A stretch of 64,000 bases of DNA from Galaxea fascicularis (taxonomy: Eukaryota; Cnidaria; Anthozoa; Scleractinia; Euphylliidae), in assembly GCA_948470475.1 (NCBI GenBank), contig OX419345.1, positions 6,393,090-6,457,089 on the forward strand, in the 5' to 3' direction. Below, one piece after another: positions 33,202 to 43,747 of this stretch. Within the stretch, counting starts at the first letter, position 1. Each line of letters opens with the position of its first letter. A model generated the notes under the pieces. It searched no databases and was not told where the DNA came from. It worked only from the letters and a program-made list of their open reading frames with translations. A program made the position numbers and the translations under genes.

Positions 33202-33570
33202 GACATGACTCCTGGGTTCAAACCATTTACGATGATACAATAATGTTTACTTAACTGGAACGATCCAATTTATTTCAGTTATTTTAACGGAGTGGAACTT
33301 TTCCACTCAATTACCTCCATGCAGTCCTAAAATACAAAACAATTCACCGCAAACGTTAAATTACGTGGTTGAGCATGGGCACATAATCATTTGCATTGGA
33401 GATCGCATGACCAATGTCACGTTTACGTTTTGTCTCGGTCACCTTTGCTGGAGTAAAAATTTTGCCCACTTTCCAAGGTTCTGTCTTTTGCATGATACTG
33501 ATGTCATGGAATTAATCGAGTTTTACTGATAGTTTTTGGAGAATCCGTGGCTAAAAATACTATACCATAA

Positions 33571-33862
33571 AGCCTGGTTCACACGTGCGGCGCAAATGCA
33601 AACGCAAGGAAATACACGTGTGAACTGGCGTGACACAAATACAAAGGCACGGCGCAAGCGCAAGGAATGGACAATTCTCCATTTTCTGATCTTGCACTTG
33701 CATTTTTTGCGCTTGCGTTTCCACTTCACACGTGTGAATCGGGGCAATGCAAATGCAAATGCAATCGCAAGGTATCTACGCCAGCCTTGTCCGCCATCTT
33801 GAATAAGACTTCGACTCCTGCGCTTGCGTATCTTACCTTGCGTCGCACGTGTGAACCAGGCT
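33571..33862. mobile_element. Harbinger-like MITE with TAA duplication
   Basis: Terminal inverted repeats AGCCTGGTTCACACGTGCG and CGCACGTGTGAACCAGGCT are near-perfect, flanked by TAA on both sides (33568-33570 and 33863-33865). A three-base TWA duplication is the PIF/Harbinger signature. The interior is rich in GCAAATGCAAACGC-type repeats and has no transposase. Confidence 0.85.
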
Positions 33863-34244
33863 TAAGGAGATTTTTCGACTTTTGTCCTCTGTTAGTCAAA
33901 TATCCTCGAGACTACAATCGACTGGGTCAATTACTCCAGGGCAAATGGTACACTAAAGTACACTGACCAGCAAAGGACTAGTACTATTAGATTCTGGGTG
34001 GAATCAAATCAAAGGAAAAACTCACTAGTCCCAGCTAGCGTTTGATCTTCTGGTAGTACGTGTCAATAGATCTTCACATACAAATAGCCTCTTGTTAATA
34101 GCAATGTATGAGTCTATTGCGCTTAATTTACATCATAAAGCAAGTGGTTACAATTTGTGCATGATAAACTTATTTCAATTTTCAAATGGTCTGAGGAAAT
34201 CCCATAACCTTGAAGGCAATTCGTGATTAGTAGCTACGAGTGAG

Positions 34245-34563
34245 ATTGAAAGGTGTGGAAATTGCACGAGCCTTTTGGCGATCTCAATCTGAGAACTTTC
34301 AAAATCACCTTTACTTATTAATCACTAGGCCGTTTAAGGCCGTGCAATTTTTGACTCATAGTGTTTTCTATAGCTACTACTACTACCACGTTGAAAAATA
34401 TTAGTCCAGAGAATTGCAACACCATCAGAACATTCAGCCTTCACGTCGTTGTCATGGAATTGGAAACTTAATAGGTAGCGCTAGGGAGCACAACTTGGGT
34501 TCAACGGTAAAACTCTGATCTCGACCAATAAAAATTAAATAATTTTGTTGAGTGAACTGTACG
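34245..34563. mobile_element. Dispersed repeat family B, diverged inverted copy
   Basis: In complement it reads CACTCAACAAAATTATTTAA, then TTCCATGACAACGACG, with the foldback GAGAACTTTCAAAATCACC. This is the order of the copies at 12140 and 61924 but with many changes. Confidence 0.6.
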
Positions 34564-34599
34564 GATTGTGATTTGGGCCTTTTTTGCGAGTTATATAGA

Positions 34600-34742
34600 G
34601 AATATTACATGGCCGCTTGGAGATACGAATTTTATCTTCTCGTGCTGAAAGTATCTCTCCCTCGTTCGCTGGGCTCACTCGTGAGAGATACTTTCAGCAC
34701 GAGAAGATAAAATTCGTATCCCCAAACGGCCATGTAATGTTC
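34600..34742. mobile_element. Palindromic foldback element
   Basis: GATACGAATTTTATCTTCTC then GTGCTGAAAGTATCTCTC pairs with its complement GAGAGATACTTTCAGCAC then GAGAAGATAAAATTCGTATC. Outer ends are ATTACATGGCC and GGCCATGTAAT. A loop of about 28 bp separates the arms. Noncoding. Confidence 0.85.
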
Positions 34743-34744
34743 TG

Positions 34745-35079
34745 TTTATTATATAGATACTGATGAAATTTCCACTTAAACAACTTTTTTTATTCATGTT
34801 CGAAACCGCAAAAACTGGTAATCTATTGCAAAATGCCTGTCACAGACATGTTATGAAACTCGGATATAATAGGAGAAATAGAGAAAATAATACTTATATT
34901 TTCTGTTCGAAAAAGTCAGAATTCTAACAAAGAAGAGAAAAATTATGTTGGTAACCATGGCCACACCAATATCCTCACACGTGAAAGATAAAAATAGTAT
35001 CTTCACTGCCGGCGCGGTGAAGATATGATTTTTAGTATAAGGAGAAATCCTGGTATTTCATCAGTATCTATATAATAAA
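34745..35079. mobile_element. MITE with 25-bp terminal inverted repeats
   Basis: TTTATTATATAGATACTGAT continuing GAAAT (34745-34769) is the exact complement of 35055-35079. Internal AGATAAAA- and GAAGATAT-type strings echo the adjacent palindrome, so the two may be parts of one larger element. Noncoding. Confidence 0.75.
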
Positions 35080-35977
35080 TAATTATCCTCTGCTCACAGC
35101 CATTGTTTATTGTAGATTCCCGTTGAAACTGGCTTAAAGTATAAGAGCTTTTTGCCCTGCTATCTGTTTATTCATGCCCATTTCTGCTATATTTCCAAGT
35201 GTATAGATGGATGTAAATAAAAAAAACATTTAGGATGGAAAGTGAAGTACCCTCTGCCTGTTGCTCAGCGATTCACTTCGCTTGTCGTCAGCCTTCCCAA
35301 TAGGTGCCGCTTTGGAAGGTTTCCATTCAGTTCTGCGAAATCCCGTTTTTCTTTGAGACCCGAAAATATGTAATGTTCTTATTTCCATTATAATCCTGTT
35401 AAAATTTCTGCCGAGCTCAAATCTTCACCAGTTTTCAGATTCAAACGCTTTTGAATAATAGCTATGGGTTCGCCACAGGCAACCCCAGCTCTACATTTTT
35501 TTGTCGCCAAACTCAAACAGCTTGAGATCGGCCTGAGAAACTATTAGACAACAAAAGATACAACAGCATTCACACGTCGAGGTAAGTTGATTTATCAAGA
35601 TAATGCGGTATTTTTTGCCTTGTAAAACAACTGACTTGCTTTCCCAGACAGGCGAGAGGCAGATTTATTTACGCTCTTTTTTGTCATGAGCAGAAGAATC
35701 TGTTGGGTTCCAGTCATTTATAAATGCTTTTGAGGACTGATCAAATGCAAAAAACAGTTCAGTTCAGCTCCCAGGTAAACAAAAGCCTCCCTTTGTTTCA
35801 CAATCTTTGTTTCAGTGTCATTAAAGTAACGGAACTGAGTCAATTACATCAAAAGCAACAGACTGAAAAGTAATCAGCAACGGTCCATGATATGCATGGC
35901 ATAAATCGTGTGGGCAATGGAATTTTTTTCAGGGGGTAGGGGGCCATGGCATGTACAAACGTTTGCGGGAAGTTAAA

Positions 35978-36710
35978 GTGCATATGAGGTAAAACAATTA
36001 TGTTTGCTAATTTGAAAGGTCTTTAAAAGTGAGTAAAAATGGCACTTTCTTGTTGTTGTTTTTTTCATTCCCGAGATATTCAAGTTTTTATTTTAAAATT
36101 GCTGACGTCATAAGTAGTTTAAGCAAGAATTTAAAATCACAAAATCAAGAACATCTCTGAAAATATTCGAGTGATGCCATTCAAACTTGGCACCAGTAAT
36201 GTGCATCAAGTAAGACACACAATGCCACCCACTGTGCTGTTACCATAGCAACAGTTCTGCTTCATGGTATATTTCACACGTGTTGCGTTAACGAGGCTTT
36301 GCTAATGTGGGCATCATTTGTGTTTCAAGTAGGACCATCTGTCACTTCTCATTTGGTCAGAAATGGAGATATTTTATGTTCTTGACAAACAAAGCCTGGA
36401 GCCTAGAGTGTTGCCATAGCAACATTACAGTAGGTATCATTTTGTATCTAACCTGACGTACATTACTGGTGCCAAGTATGAATAGGGTTCACTCAAATAT
36501 TTCCAGAGATATTCTTGATTTTGTGATTTCATGGGCTCCAGGTGATTTATATTCTTACCTAAACCACCTGTGACGTCATCAATTTTTAAGCAAAACCTTA
36601 AATGAAAGAATGAATGAAAGAAGATCTTTCAAAAAAGAAAATGCCATTCTTACTCACTTTTAAAGGCCTTTCAAATATAAAGCAAATATAATTTTTTACT
36701 TCATATGCAC
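35978..36710. mobile_element. Long inverted-repeat nonautonomous element, about 730 bp
   Basis: The ends pair: GTGCATATGAGGTAAAA with TTTTTTACTTCATATGCAC. Going inward further pairs appear: TGAAAGGTCTTTAAAAGTGA / TCACTTTTAAAGGCCTTTC, GCTGACGTCAT / TGACGTCATC, TTGGCACCAGTAATGT / ACATTACTGGTGCCAA, and GTTACCATAGCAAC / GTTGCCATAGCAAC. The arms have diverged. No coding frame. Confidence 0.8.
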
Positions 36711-37914
36711 AAGTCGTAACATAAAAAAGACAGACAAAGTAATTTCCTGTAAATTACTTAGTTAAAGATGAACGTGACGAAAGTCTTATCTCTTATTAAA
36801 AATAATTTTAATCTGAATGAAATTAGATTAATTCTTTTATCGCTTATATCGCAGCAAAGATTTAACGCAATCTGACTTTTAATTATGAAACGCACGATTC
36901 AGATGCCAATAAGTTTACATGATAAGGAAAACTTCAGCTTCATCTCTTTACAGAAAAAAAAAACGTTTTATGAAGAACAGATACAATTCCGCAGAAGGCT
37001 TAATCCGCCTGAGTATTTTGCTGTTTCTGATCTCTGTTGCGGTAAAGATCTAAGAGTATTAATTATCTACAAAACCTAATGGAACTTTGACTTACGATAC
37101 AATCAGCCTCTCTATTTACAATATTGTAATAATTTCGCGCTGTTTACCACGCGAAAGAGAGTGGCTGAATATTTGCATTTTTTGAAGCACTTTTTGTACC
37201 TGATCCTGTCCTTAATCAACCCTTTAAGAAACTTGCGTGCGTCTTTACAGAACGTTTCTATTTCTAAATTAACCGTGCACAATTACACTAGCTCTGTCAC
37301 TGATCTTACATGAGAATGGTTTTTACGACGCAAATGTGAAGTGTGATACCAGTAACTAAAGCAATTGGGACATTCCATTTTTTATCCCCCACCTTCCCCC
37401 CCCCCCTTCCCCCCTGTGGAGGGCATAATTTATTATGTCTCTGACTAACCTGTCAGACTGTGGAATTTGGATTATTAGGGGGTGTTAGAAAAAGCCATTT
37501 CAGTTTACATTAGGGTGTCGGATTGCTAAAAAGCAGTGCACAGAGTGTCCGAATCATTTTTTTCTGTCATGCATAGGGTGTCGGAATTACTTTCTACTGT
37601 CATGCATGGTGGTGTTGGAATCTGAATTGGCAACAGGAAGGCCTGTCGGAATCTTGCCCTCCATAGGGGGGAGGGTGCGGATAGAAAATGGAATGTCCCA
37701 TTACAGCCGTGTACTTTTAAAACTTTCAAGTACTCGAATTCGAACTAGACTAATTACTGAACGCTTAAGGCGCGAGCCTTTTGATTCCGTATCATCAGCT
37801 AAATTGTAATTACCCTTCCCTAATTAAAACACTGAGACAAACACTGCACCTTATAAATGAGAATTAATGCTAATAACTACATCCATTTTGTGTACCTCGA
37901 CAGGCACAGAGCAT

Positions 37915-38433
37915 CTATACACTGCTTGATACCTTACGCAAAGTTCTTGACCTTAACTTGAAACCATTTTTAATATTCTCGGTAGACGCTCCATGCCTTA
38001 TCAATAGCTCTGCGCACTCAAAATTCCCGGTCTCCACTGCAATATCCAAAGGTGAAAACCCCTCCGAATTCCGCACGTTAATGGTAGTGGCTTTTTCGAT
38101 GAGAACCTTGGCGCAATCTGTAAGACCCTTGGATACGGCTTCGTGGAGAGGGAAGATGCCTTTTATGGCCAGGGAGTTTAGGTCCGCCTCTCCTATCTTG
38201 ATCAACTTGAAGAGCTCAGGCAGTTCTTTTCCTTTGAGGCCTGTGTTGTGAAGAAGAATCTCTGGACATGACCGTTTTCGGTTGCGCAGTCGACTGACAT
38301 CTGCCGCCCGTTTTCCGAGTGTATCTGCGGTTACACTACTTGCTCCTTGTCTCGACGGCCTGATTTTATTTTTTCGGCTCTTTTCCGGCTTTGTTGTCTT
38401 GTTCTTCTTCTGCATTTTTCTCTGGGGAATCAT
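37915..38433 (-). CDS. Ankyrin-repeat protein, paralogue without RVxF motif
   Basis: A complete intronless 172-residue protein. A lysine-rich N terminus (1-30) is followed by KRSCPEILL (53-61), which aligns with FCPEILLL of the protein at 27995-28657, and by ankyrin repeats at about 64-90, 91-122 (GIFPLHEAVSKGLTDCAKVL) and 124-155 (GFSPLDIAVETGNFECAELL). Shared NFECAELLI, NIKNGF/KIKDGF and CPEILL strings make the two proteins paralogues. Here the position of RAVSF reads LRNRKRS, so the phosphatase-docking motif is absent. Either PP1 binding was lost in this copy or gained in the other. The C terminus is basic instead of acidic. Regulation and partners are unknown. Confidence 0.8.
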   Translation of the reverse strand: MIPQRKMQKKNKTTKPEKSRKNKIRPSRQGASSVTADTLGKRAADVSRLRNRKRSCPEILLHNTGLKGKELPELFKLIKIGEADLNSLAIKGIFPLHEAVSKGLTDCAKVLIEKATTINVRNSEGFSPLDIAVETGNFECAELLIRHGASTENIKNGFKLRSRTLRKVSSSV

Positions 38434-40389
38434 GGCTAATTCGTCGGCACGCGTTCTTTCTTCTATCCAGCGCTTTCAAATGTAACTTTACTTAGACCCT
38501 TCTGCGAAAATGGTAACCACTTCCAGGTTTAGCACAGTTGAAATCTTTCACTTTTCGTCAATGAGTTATTTTTCGATATCTGCCGTCTTCTTCGTGCCGA
38601 AGCAGGTCGGTTTAACCCGAAAATGCTCTGGGATAAGAAAAGGGACGTCGATCTCTAATTAATGTCAGCTTGGGCGATTTCAGCCCTGCTGTGTCGTTTT
38701 TGACAACGCCGTCTGAAGACTAAACGCCGGATGATCACAGAAACGCAGATAAGTGCCTGCGTAAATCTGATATTCAGGGATTGCCAAGAATGCGCGACTA
38801 CTTGATCCTTTCAACGCACATCCTTCCACGATAACATATTATTGCACAAGTTCCACCGAGATAGTCAAAAGAGAAACTACGAAATCTCATTCTTACAAAA
38901 TGAAGTCGTGATTATCAGTCATCCACCCAGTAACAAAGCAAACGCGTGCATACTAAATTTGGAGACATGTTTGGTAAAATTTTAGGGAGTTCATCCGGTA
39001 AGGATGCATATTGACAGTTATGTTAGTGATAAAGGGCTCTAAACACTCGATTAGATACATCCGCCTGTTAATTGGAATTTGTCCGAGTTTCCTCCGACTC
39101 ACGAACACATCAGGATCACCTCTGTTACCCACGCTCTTGGTTTCATTTCAGAGACAAACTTCTCATTTCAGCGGTCCCACTTAAGTTACCCAGCACATGG
39201 CATGCACATGTTGTGCGCCTCGCGGGGATAAACTTCCTCTGGATCATCAACTAATATCTTAGACAGAATAGAAGAGAAGTAACCCTCCCCCCCCCCCCCA
39301 CCCCCCTTAAAAGAAAACAAATCAATGATGAATCTCGCGCTCAAACCAGAACGCGCCCCTTTTTCCATCATTGAAATAGAGGGAGAGGGGGCTCAAATTT
39401 TTCTTTAGAATTGGCCAAATTTGTGGCTCTCTGCTGATATAGAACTCCCTCCACAGCCGTGCTTTATTTTTCGTTTCATGTTTATTAATTATTGAATGAT
39501 GTATCCTTTCCAATTACCCTTGTGGGGCCATCCTGTCTTGACAAACATAGTATTTTTATTATCCATATCTCCTGATCAACATCTTTACGCATTCGATGAC
39601 CTCAGACCTCAGACAAAGATTTCTCGATTCCGAGAGCTTAAAGACAAAAATAAAAACTTTGAACCCAGCAACAGGGCTAAGAACTTTCATTTAAATAGGA
39701 CAGCTCAAGATGGCAGCTCACAGACTCAATACTGATCTTGTAATGACGAGAAATTAAAGGAAAACTCTCTACCGTGAAGAAGTTTTGGTTATGTGATGAT
39801 CCTATACAGCATCGTAACCGGATAACCTTTATGTCGTTGGTAGAATTATCAATGGCTGGAGAAGCTATAAGAAATGCTCGAAAGACTTTTTTATTAGACT
39901 CGAAATCTAGTAGAAAAAGTCTCGGTGTCGCTTCTCACTGTTTTGATATCTGATATACAGTCTTTTGAGTGTGGTTTTTTCCGTTTACGTCAGTCCATTG
40001 TAAATGGACGAGAAGACTATCGCAGACGACACACGCAATTTTAGCTACAGGGGTCCAGACAAACCGGTGCGACTCGTATCTGTTTTATGGGAATCCGGAA
40101 ACGTTCATATAATTATAATGTACTGCGATGAATATATTCATATAAGATCAAAATAAACGTGTTTTTCTGAACTGCTGTGTGTTGTCGTTCTTGTAGCTGA
40201 AAATTGCGAATTTTGGCGATTTCGCACGTTGTTGCTTCGGCTCGTGTATCTCTGGGCACGTATCTCCTTTCTTAAAAATTCCCACGTGCTTATATCAACA
40301 ATGCAGCAGTCGGCGCATTTTTTGTGGCTAATGCATTCTGGGAATGCGTAGCCATTATGTCATGACCCTGTAAGTGCTTGTGTACGTAA

Positions 40390-40539
40390 GGCCCGGTTCA
40401 AACGTCGAACTGTTCATGCGCCGAATCAAATTCTCAAATCAAATTCGTCGAATTTAATTGATTCAAACGTCGAACTTTGCATGCGCCGAATCAAATGATT
40501 TGATTCGGCGCATGAAAAGTTCGACGTTTGAACCGGGCC
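40390..40539. mobile_element. 150-bp Harbinger-like MITE with TAA duplication
   Basis: GGCCCGGTTCAAACGTCGAAC at the left is matched by GTTCGACGTTTGAACCGGGCC at the right. Flanks are TAA at 40387-40389 and 40540-40542. Internal GCATGCGCCGAATCAAA blocks repeat in both orientations. Noncoding. Confidence 0.85.
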
Positions 40540-40601
40540 TAAGCGAGTGCTTAACACTTGATATTTATTTTATCCATGGCTCCTGATTTTATTTATTACT
40601 G

Positions 40602-41259
40602 TAATAGGCCCTTTTCAGTTCGTGATCACATGCATGGTACAAAAATCACCTTGCTGGAGAGCACCGTAGCACCTTTGACATACAAAACAAAGCAACGTAT
40701 TTAAATTTTCTTTGGTTTGGATATCCCAGCAAGAGCACAGGCAGCCCAAGCGTGGTACGTGAGACGTTGAGTCATGTTGAAGGTGTTGCTACAAGCCGTT
40801 TATAGATATTATTGCTGCACAGAGTTACCGAAGAAAAAGTGAAAATATACGAAATAAAGCATTCTCACCTTAAATTTATTGTCCCTTGGTGCACGGTCCT
40901 CGCTAGTTTAAAGACCATTTTGTCGATGTAAAAACATCGACAAAATGGTCTTTAAACTAGCCTGTAGTACTGCCTTCCCTTAGTACTTTAGGTAAAAAAA
41001 AATCGACAAAATAGCCTTTAAACCAGCCAGGACACACCAAGGGACATTAGAGTTAAGGTAAGAATGCTTTATTTCGCACTATTTTCAGTTGTTCTTCGGT
41101 AACGCCGTCCGACAATAATATCTATAAACGGCTTGTAGAAACACCTACAACTTGAGTCAACGTTTCACGTACTAAGCTTGGTTTGCCTGTGGCCCCAGTG
41201 GATAATTTGCTCTCCAGCAATGTGTTTTTTTGTGACCGCTAACTGCAAAGGGCCTATTA
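40602..41259. mobile_element. Palindromic MITE of about 655 bp
   Basis: TAATAGGCCCTTTTCAGTT at the left mirrors AACTGCAAAGGGCCTATTA at the right. The arms stay alignable inward: CTTGCTGGAGAGCA / TGCTCTCCAGCAATG, CAAGCCGTTTATAGATATTA in both, AATAAAGCATTCTYACCTTA in both, and TTGTCCCTTGGTG / CACCAAGGGACA. The centre is a tight hairpin of AAGACCATTTTGTCGATG. TA or TAA/TTA at the borders is a possible target duplication. Confidence 0.85.
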
Positions 41260-41909
41260 GCCTGCGTGGCGTGTGTAAAAGGGGAGGAGGCGAACGAAAA
41301 AAAAAACAACAACAACAACAGTGTGGCATGGAAATTTCGCGGGAATTTAATTTCTCAGAACAGAACTCGCAAACTGGATTTGTTAGGCACACATACTTAA
41401 TGACTCTAGAACAATGAATTGTCTGTATTGGTTTTATCTCCTACCGTGAGTCGTCGATGATAAATTTCAGAGCAATCGAAAGAAGTGATAACAGATGCCA
41501 TCCTGACCGGAAATAGGACCTGGCACGACGTTAAAAACATTGTTGTTTGTTCACCAGTCACGTCAGTTAGCGCATTTTCGCTGTACTGTATCAGAATTGA
41601 AATTCAGTAGCCTATTTTCACTGTAAAAATGTCATGCCATACGGTATGTTACATGAATGCACAAGGATTTACAGTTGATGCAGGTTAGGCAGGCCCAGAC
41701 AGCATGCACACATCGGTTCACTTGGGAAGTGGGAGGGAAGAATAGAGGGGGTCAAAACCTCCCGCTAGGCCGCTCAAATTACCCCTTACTTCGTTCACCC
41801 CCCGGGGGGAGGTACTGATATTATAAAAGGCAACTCCTTTACAAACAACAGACTAAACTAACGGGAATTGTTTTTTCTTCTCCGTCAGATTTTTGGGCCC
41901 TGAGATAAC

Positions 41910-42000
41910 CTTAGTCTCTTTATTAGCCGTTTTTAGGCTCGTCACGCATGGGGAGGAGCGTTGCGTGACGAGCCTAAAAACGGCTGCGAAGGAGACTAAG
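41910..42000. mobile_element. 91-bp hairpin MITE
   Basis: CTTAGTCTC..TTAGCCGTTTTTAGGCTCG and TCACGCA pair with TGCGTGA and CGAGCCTAAAAACGGCT..GGAGACTAAG. The loop is only about 13 bases. Noncoding. Confidence 0.85.
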
Positions 42001-43168
42001 CCTTCCAATGCGGTGGCATTGGGTGAAGCTGGATTTGCCTTTTGATTTTTATCTCGGAAAACGGCTTATTCCATTTCCGAGTTGTTGTGTGAGGATTACT
42101 GATTTCACTCCTTCGCTCGATCGATCCTGTTAAACATTTTGTGAATCCGCTACGCTGAACAGTGAAGACTAATAGCACATATTCCGCGTCAGATCAGATC
42201 CAACCATGCATAAGTTTCCCGCTCCCGTACCCCCTCTTACCCTCTGTTCATTTCTTCATGCGGGGATTCTGTCCTCGGTCCATCAATGTGCTTGTTTACA
42301 GGTCACGACCTCTACGAGAAAACCAGCCATAGAAGCTCATCGGTAGTGATAACATTAGTTAATCGTATTGCTTCCAATTATTGTTCCCGATATACGAGTA
42401 TATGTGTTAGCTTGGCAAACCCAAACATGTCTCCGGTCACGGGCACGGGGATGGGGGCTGGGTCGAAAAGAGATCGCGAATCTAACGCGAGGAACGAGGA
42501 ACGCGAATCGTGAGAGGAAGTCGCGTTTGACGTCACCTTTCTGAATGATCTCCCGCGGTATTTTTGTTGGAAATTTTACTTGGCTAAATTCAGCATTTCT
42601 TTGAATACGTCTTGGCCATTTTGTGACTTTTGTTAGTTGTTTATAGTTGGAAAGCCGGTTAATTTTGAAATATTTCTTTAACTTAAAGTGATTAAGTTTA
42701 TCGAAGCTTAATTTTATCGCACCATGCCACCTTTGTTTGGACAAACCTTTTGTTCACATTTCCATCCTTTGCATGACAAATTAAAAGAGGAACTTAATTT
42801 AAATAAATTTGTATTTTCTGAATATCTTTCGCTTTCCTGTAAGTAAGTCAAAACGAAAGGCAACTTCCTAATCCGAACGGACAACTCAAATTTGTTTGTT
42901 TATGAAAGACATTTAAGAAGGAAATCGATATTGGGACCAAAGTAATTTATATTTACACCCAGGGAATATCAAAGTTCCCAAAACAAAAGCTAAAATCTAG
43001 AGTCCACCTAAAGAGTCCAATGTCAATAAACCAATAAGCGAGGGTCTTGCAGGAACACGTGATTTGGGAGTCGGTAAAAAGCCCCTTGGTGGGCGGAGAA
43101 CTATCGAAGTGTAGAAGGCGTTGTTTAGCGAGTTCCTGCAAGGTTTCCTCGTATTCGAGTCCTCCAAG

Positions 43169-43501
43169 ATGTCCAAGGAATGGAGTAATGGATTGTGCAG
43201 CTGCCTGAATGATATTCCACTATGCTTGACAAGCTACTGTGCTCCGTGCTACGTGTTTGGCAAGACAGCAGAAGCAGTTGGCGATGATTGTTTGATGTGC
43301 GGTCTGGTCACGTTCGTTCCACTGGCAAACCTATGGTTCATGTCACAGATCAGAGGCAAGATTCGTGCAGATAAAGGTATAGACGGCTCGTTCGTCAACG
43401 ATCTTCTTTTGACCTGCTGTTGTCCTTTGTGTACCATTGTACAAAACGCGCAAGAAGTTGGAGTGAAAGCCCCATTCGGGAATTCAATGGCTCGTTCGTA
43501 A
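43169..43501 (+). CDS. PLAC8-domain cysteine-rich protein, intronless
   Basis: A complete 110-residue protein with the PLAC8 (cornifelin/Cys-rich) fold. The order is W5, NGLCSCLND (8-15), CLTSYCAPCYVFGKTAEAVG (19-38), a hydrophobic stretch (about 42-58), then CCCPLCTIVQNAQEV (83-97). The CAPCYVFGK and CCPLC blocks are the family's two cysteine motifs. PLAC8 proteins range from animal placenta-specific 8 and cornifelin to plant cadmium-resistance and fungal proteins; they are membrane-associated with varied roles, so no specific function is given. The MSKEW start matches family starts; an in-frame ATG 48 bases upstream would add an unlikely leader. A polyadenylation signal lies at 43742-43747. 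Confidence 0.88.
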   Translation: MSKEWSNGLCSCLNDIPLCLTSYCAPCYVFGKTAEAVGDDCLMCGLVTFVPLANLWFMSQIRGKIRADKGIDGSFVNDLLLTCCCPLCTIVQNAQEVGVKAPFGNSMARS

Positions 43502-43741
43502 CTTGTAGTGGTTGGGGTTATGACGGCGCCTGCAGGATTCAGTTTGGAGCATAAAGCAAGTGTGTGGTTGCTTTTTTCATATTTCTTCGTATTTCGTATT
43601 TGTAGACCGTTTCTTCTACTTTCACGAACTTTTGTGATTACAAAAATTGACCCTGCATTCATGAATTTTGCGGAACTGGATGAACTATCGTCAGCTTCAG
43701 AGAGAACTTTAATATAACATAACGGATAATTCATGTATAGG

Positions 43742-43747
43742 AATAAA
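43742..43747 (+). promoter_or_regulatory. Polyadenylation signal candidate of PLAC8 gene
   Basis: AATAAA lies 241 bases after the stop codon; another AATAAA is at about 43995. Confidence 0.5.

Larger units (their letters stand above)
30471..33232 (+). mobile_element. Penelope-like retroelement with inverted pseudo-LTR arms
   Basis: The element is flanked by an exact 12-bp repeat TGATACAATAAT (30459-30470 and 33233-33244). Two inverted arms, 30469-30853 and 32817-33201, are 385 bp each and looked identical when read base by base; a short unique tail (33202-33232) follows the right arm. Within each arm a segment with ATTGGTRCGTTTCGATCCGT occurs twice. The single frame between the arms encodes an RT/GIY-YIG protein. 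Inverted or direct pseudo-LTRs are a known property of Penelope-like elements. Matching arms and an intact duplication indicate recent insertion. A miniature relative lies at 57819-57952. Confidence 0.92.
33245..37914. other. Intergenic, MITE-rich
   Basis: No supported gene between the Penelope-like element and the second ankyrin gene. It holds the Harbinger-like MITE (33571-33862), a family B copy (34245-34563), foldbacks at 34600-35079 and a long inverted-repeat element at 35978-36710. Near 37390-37700 are C- and G-rich runs with repeated GGTGTCGGAATTA-like strings. Confidence 0.55.
38434..43168. other. Intergenic, MITE-rich
   Basis: No supported gene. It contains a poly-C run (39287-39306), the TAA-flanked MITE at 40390-40539, the large palindrome at 40602-41259 and the hairpin at 41910-42000. 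Other sequence appears unique. Confidence 0.55.

Noticed and set aside
39287..39306. Poly-C tract as a functional G-quadruplex
   Set aside because: A single impure homopolymer run in intergenic DNA with no nearby gene; likely a simple repeat.
42355..42744. 129-codon minus ORF as a gene
   Set aside because: The composition is that of AT-rich noncoding DNA, with no domain and no splice signals that extend it.
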